From NCBI GenBank assembly GCA_965249785.1, contig CBDFMU010000026.1:124001-188000 (forward strand): 64,000 nt of DNA, in the 5' to 3' direction. Position 1 is the stretch's first letter, and every line of letters begins with the position of its first letter. The notes below the pieces were generated by a model. The model ran no database searches. It had not been told where the DNA came from and was given only the letters and a program-made list of their open reading frames with translations. Of this stretch, positions 61,877-64,000 are shown piece by piece. Origin of the DNA: M3007 sp965249785 (lineage in GTDB: Bacteria; Bacteroidota; Bacteroidia; Chitinophagales; Saprospiraceae). The translations under genes were made by a program, and so were the position numbers.

Positions 61877-62728
61877 ATGCGCTTTCTTTCCATTGTCCTT
61901 TTAACGCTGCTCATTGCCTGTCGACAACCCGCCGCCGAACCTGCCCAGCCACCGTCCATTCCACTCCATGAGCAACTGAACAAGACTTGGTATGTGACCG
62001 ATCTTAAAAACGTGCAAAGCCCCGATTACCGCACAGAAACCGCTCAATTCTGGAAGGAAAACCTGATAAAAGCCGGGGTTTTATTTCAGTTTTTCCCAGA
62101 CGGCCAATGGGCTTTTATCGAAGGCACCCTGTATCATCCCGGGCAATGGACGCTCGATGAACCCAACAATAAAATACAATGCACCTACGCCAACCCGGAT
62201 TCGGCGGCTACGATGGTGATCAAAATTCGCCGCATGAGCAGCGACTCTATGGTGGCCGACCTTATCCGCAAAGACCAGATTATATCCGTCGTTTTAAAAA
62301 CTGACCATTATAAATATGCTACGCCGGAAAAGTGTCCGTGGCATCCCGCCAACAATCAGTGGCGCATCAAGCCCGATCACGCGGAAACGGATGGCGAAAT
62401 CAGGATGCGGTTCATCAATCATTTACGGCATTACTGCATGCTACTCGAAGCCATGCTGGATAATAAAGGCCAGACAATAGTGACCAAAAATTCTCCTTCC
62501 TGCATCCAATTGTATACTTCCGGCATCGGATTGCGCACCGCAGACAAGATTGATCGGGACTGGTATTCAACGTTTTATGATCAAAAAGACGCGGAAAAAG
62601 CGTTGATTATGTTCCGAAAATTGCTGCCTGCCGATGGCGTATTTACCGGACCTAAAACCCGCAATTGGGTCAGCGACAACCTCACGCTTTTGCAGCGGTT
62701 GATGAATCGTTTGCAAGGGGAAAAGTAA
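61877..62728 (+). CDS. Lipoprotein of unknown function
   Basis: A 283-residue lipoprotein: MRFLSIVLLTLLIAC (Cys15). The first half has a lipocalin-like rhythm (LNKTWYVTDLKNVQSPDYRT, FFPDGQWAFIEGTLYHPGQW). The second half is helical with two Cys (HYCMLLEAMLDNKGQTI, SPSCIQLY). No family recognised. It is divergent from trpCF, with only about 50 bp between starts, so the two promoters must overlap. Confidence 0.7.
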   Translation: MRFLSIVLLTLLIACRQPAAEPAQPPSIPLHEQLNKTWYVTDLKNVQSPDYRTETAQFWKENLIKAGVLFQFFPDGQWAFIEGTLYHPGQWTLDEPNNKIQCTYANPDSAATMVIKIRRMSSDSMVADLIRKDQIISVVLKTDHYKYATPEKCPWHPANNQWRIKPDHAETDGEIRMRFINHLRHYCMLLEAMLDNKGQTIVTKNSPSCIQLYTSGIGLRTADKIDRDWYSTFYDQKDAEKALIMFRKLLPADGVFTGPKTRNWVSDNLTLLQRLMNRLQGEK

Positions 62729-62773
62729 ACTGTGTTGAGAGGTTGAGAAAGTTGAGAAAATATGATGTACTCT

Positions 62774-63418
62774 TCACTTCGTTTCATATTGGCAAATCCA
62801 GAAAAACTCCGTTTCGGTGATGGAAAGTCGACTGGCATGTGGTCTTAATATTTCTTCCAATTCCGTTTTTTCGGGAAAATTTTTCAGCACCGAATACTGC
62901 TCTCCATTCTGCAAATGCCGGGTTTGATAGGTATTTCCATATTCATCCTGATGACTGATCGGCGTATTACTTCCCGGCACGTAGCGATTGTCCATAAAGA
63001 CGACGGTGCCGCCCGTTTTTACTAAACTATTGATTTTTTGAAGAAATACTACAAGCGACTGCTTTGGAATATGCGACCAAATAAATCCACCAAACAAGGC
63101 TTCAATTGGCTGGATTGATGACAGTTCGTACAAATCCGCGACTTCAAAAGCGACGTTTTGAAGCGGATAATGCTTCGTTTTGGCAATTTCGAGTACGCTT
63201 TCGTTCAAATCAGTAGCCTTGATCGAATTGGCTACCTCGGCAATGCGTTCCGTCCAATAACCAGTCCCGCAGGCAATTTCCAGCACATTTTGACCTTTGA
63301 AAATGTCTTGTAGCAATTTCGTAGCCGCCAACAAATCCGCTTGCCGCTCTGGTTTATGATAAATCGCTTCGTATTCGGTGGCACGCCGATCGTAATAATT
63401 TTGCAGGTCCGTTTTCAT
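62774..63418 (-). CDS. SAM-dependent methyltransferase
   Basis: This 214-residue class I methyltransferase has the SAM-binding glycine motif VLEIACGTGYWTERIAEVA at about 46-64, the acidic strand end ATDLNESVLEIAK, and VAFEVADLYEL. GGTVVFMDNRYVPGS follows motif III. The N-terminal YYDRRATEYEAIYHKPERQ is the cap. Substrate unknown. It lies between trpD and trpCF on the same strand but is separated from trpD by a hairpin, so a link to tryptophan synthesis is doubtful. Confidence 0.87.
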   Translation of the reverse strand: MKTDLQNYYDRRATEYEAIYHKPERQADLLAATKLLQDIFKGQNVLEIACGTGYWTERIAEVANSIKATDLNESVLEIAKTKHYPLQNVAFEVADLYELSSIQPIEALFGGFIWSHIPKQSLVVFLQKINSLVKTGGTVVFMDNRYVPGSNTPISHQDEYGNTYQTRHLQNGEQYSVLKNFPEKTELEEILRPHASRLSITETEFFWICQYETK

Positions 63419-63437
63419 AGCCGCGAAAGTAACAGCG

Positions 63438-63467
63438 AGTGTGCCACACCTTCAAGCGTGGCACACT
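63438..63467. terminator. Hairpin at the trpD stop codon
   Basis: AGTGTGCCAC and GTGGCACACT are perfect 10-bp arms around ACCTTCAAGC, touching the trpD stop. A REP-like palindrome that can serve as terminator. Confidence 0.6.
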
Positions 63468-64000
63468 TATATCACCACCGCTTCATCTTCCGGTTGCAAA
63501 ACTTGTTGCAAACGTTCCAAAACTTCGCCCATCGCCCCGGCAAAAATCAGTCGCTCCATTTTGGCATAAGCCTCTGGCAACGGTATTTCCTCCACGAATT
63601 TTGTGTAGATAAAAGCCGCATTCATGGCCACCAGTTTATAATGTTCCGTGGTCGATGTCCCGGCGATCATGGCCTGCGCAATAGCCAAACACTCATCGGA
63701 ATTATGAGCACTCACCGTGCTAAACGGCAGCGGAGACAAACCAAAATCTGCTGCACTAATCTCATAATCTTGGCGTTCGCCATTTTTATATTCTAAAACG
63801 CGGGTCGGCGCGCTAATAGAAATTTCGTCCAATCCGTCCCAGCCGCGCACCACGATGACGTGCTCTTTGCCCATTTTAATGGCCGTTTCAAAAATCACCT
63901 CCATCAAATCCGCGAATGAAGTGCCGATAAATTGGCGACTCGGCAAATAAGGATTGACCAGTGGCCCCAGCACATTGAATATCGTTGGAACGCCGATTTT
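63467..64000 (-). CDS. trpD: Anthranilate phosphoribosyltransferase, C-terminal part
   Basis: TrpD transfers phosphoribosyl from PRPP to anthranilate, the step before TrpF. The visible 177 residues begin in KIGVPTIFNVLGPLVNP (family: GIRTIFNLLGPLTNP). VIVVRGWDGLDEISISAPTR is the conserved GxDGLDE segment, and FGLSPLP plus MNAAFIYTKFVEEIPLPEAY are C-terminal helices. The N-terminal half, with the PRPP loop GTGGD, lies beyond the window. It is followed on the same strand by the methyltransferase and, farther on, trpCF. Confidence 0.95.
   Translation of the reverse strand, partial: KIGVPTIFNVLGPLVNPYLPSRQFIGTSFADLMEVIFETAIKMGKEHVIVVRGWDGLDEISISAPTRVLEYKNGERQDYEISAADFGLSPLPFSTVSAHNSDECLAIAQAMIAGTSTTEHYKLVAMNAAFIYTKFVEEIPLPEAYAKMERLIFAGAMGEVLERLQQVLQPEDEAVVI

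Overview
The window reads as chromosomal DNA of a Bacteroidota bacterium, most likely of the Saprospiraceae type (inference). The evidence is several secreted proteins with type IX secretion (T9SS) sorting tails, -7 promoter boxes of the TAnnTTTG type with an upstream TTG or TTTG, start codons without clear Shine-Dalgarno sites, many lipoproteins, and families common in that phylum (MauG-type cytochrome c peroxidase, SIMPL protein, M14 peptidase, DUF3417-type glucan phosphorylase). Base composition is close to half GC by eye, with AT-rich patches around 22.3-23.5 kb and in the serine hydrolase at 43.9-45.1 kb. I saw no rRNA, tRNA, CRISPR array, intact transposase or prophage.

Layout. 0-3.2 kb: the start of a secreted protein, a decayed toxin-antitoxin patch (antitoxin, RelE-type toxin with an in-frame TGA, headless HTH fragment) and an FAD-dependent dehydrogenase broken by several frameshifts. 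3.3-9.1 kb: a lipoprotein, a DUF486 membrane protein, FtsK, then an accessory patch with a nucleotidyltransferase-like gene coupled to a repeat protein, decayed paralogues of that pair and a truncated REP-associated tyrosine transposase with REP-like palindromes. 9.2-22.2 kb: a secreted protein, an ATP-grasp protein, a frameshifted radical SAM/SPASM protein, an EF-G-like GTPase, a large propeller/T9SS protein, and a TetR regulator with matching operators in front of itself and an NmrA-like oxidoreductase. 22.3-23.6 kb: no protein gene, but two complete and two partial copies of a promoter-to-terminator unit that looks like a structured small RNA; this is the best candidate for something undescribed.

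23.6-46.4 kb: recQ, a di-heme cytochrome c peroxidase, thioredoxin with an M15 peptidase, panD, a SIMPL protein, asnS interrupted by a 43-bp insert, an M14 carboxypeptidase, a GT2 glycosyltransferase, a class A penicillin-binding protein, glucan phosphorylase, a serine hydrolase and a CBS-domain membrane protein. 46.8-64 kb: an ECF-like sigma factor, a sugar MFS transporter (+1 frameshift), trpB-trpA, a galactofuranose-type sugar locus (glycosyltransferase, UDP-galactopyranose mutase with +1 frameshift, GH1-like hydrolase), a toxin-antitoxin island, an RNA helicase, a Fic protein, a fused trpC-trpF, a methyltransferase and the 3' part of trpD. The trp genes lie in three separate blocks, all on the minus strand, and together cover the steps from anthranilate to tryptophan.

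Two themes run through the window. Short palindromic or low-complexity repeats sit between convergent genes and also inside genes (trpA, trpC). And an unusual number of genes are broken: three carry exactly one extra base, which fits sequence error, while others (toxin, FAD enzyme, transposase, repeat-protein paralogues) look truly decayed.
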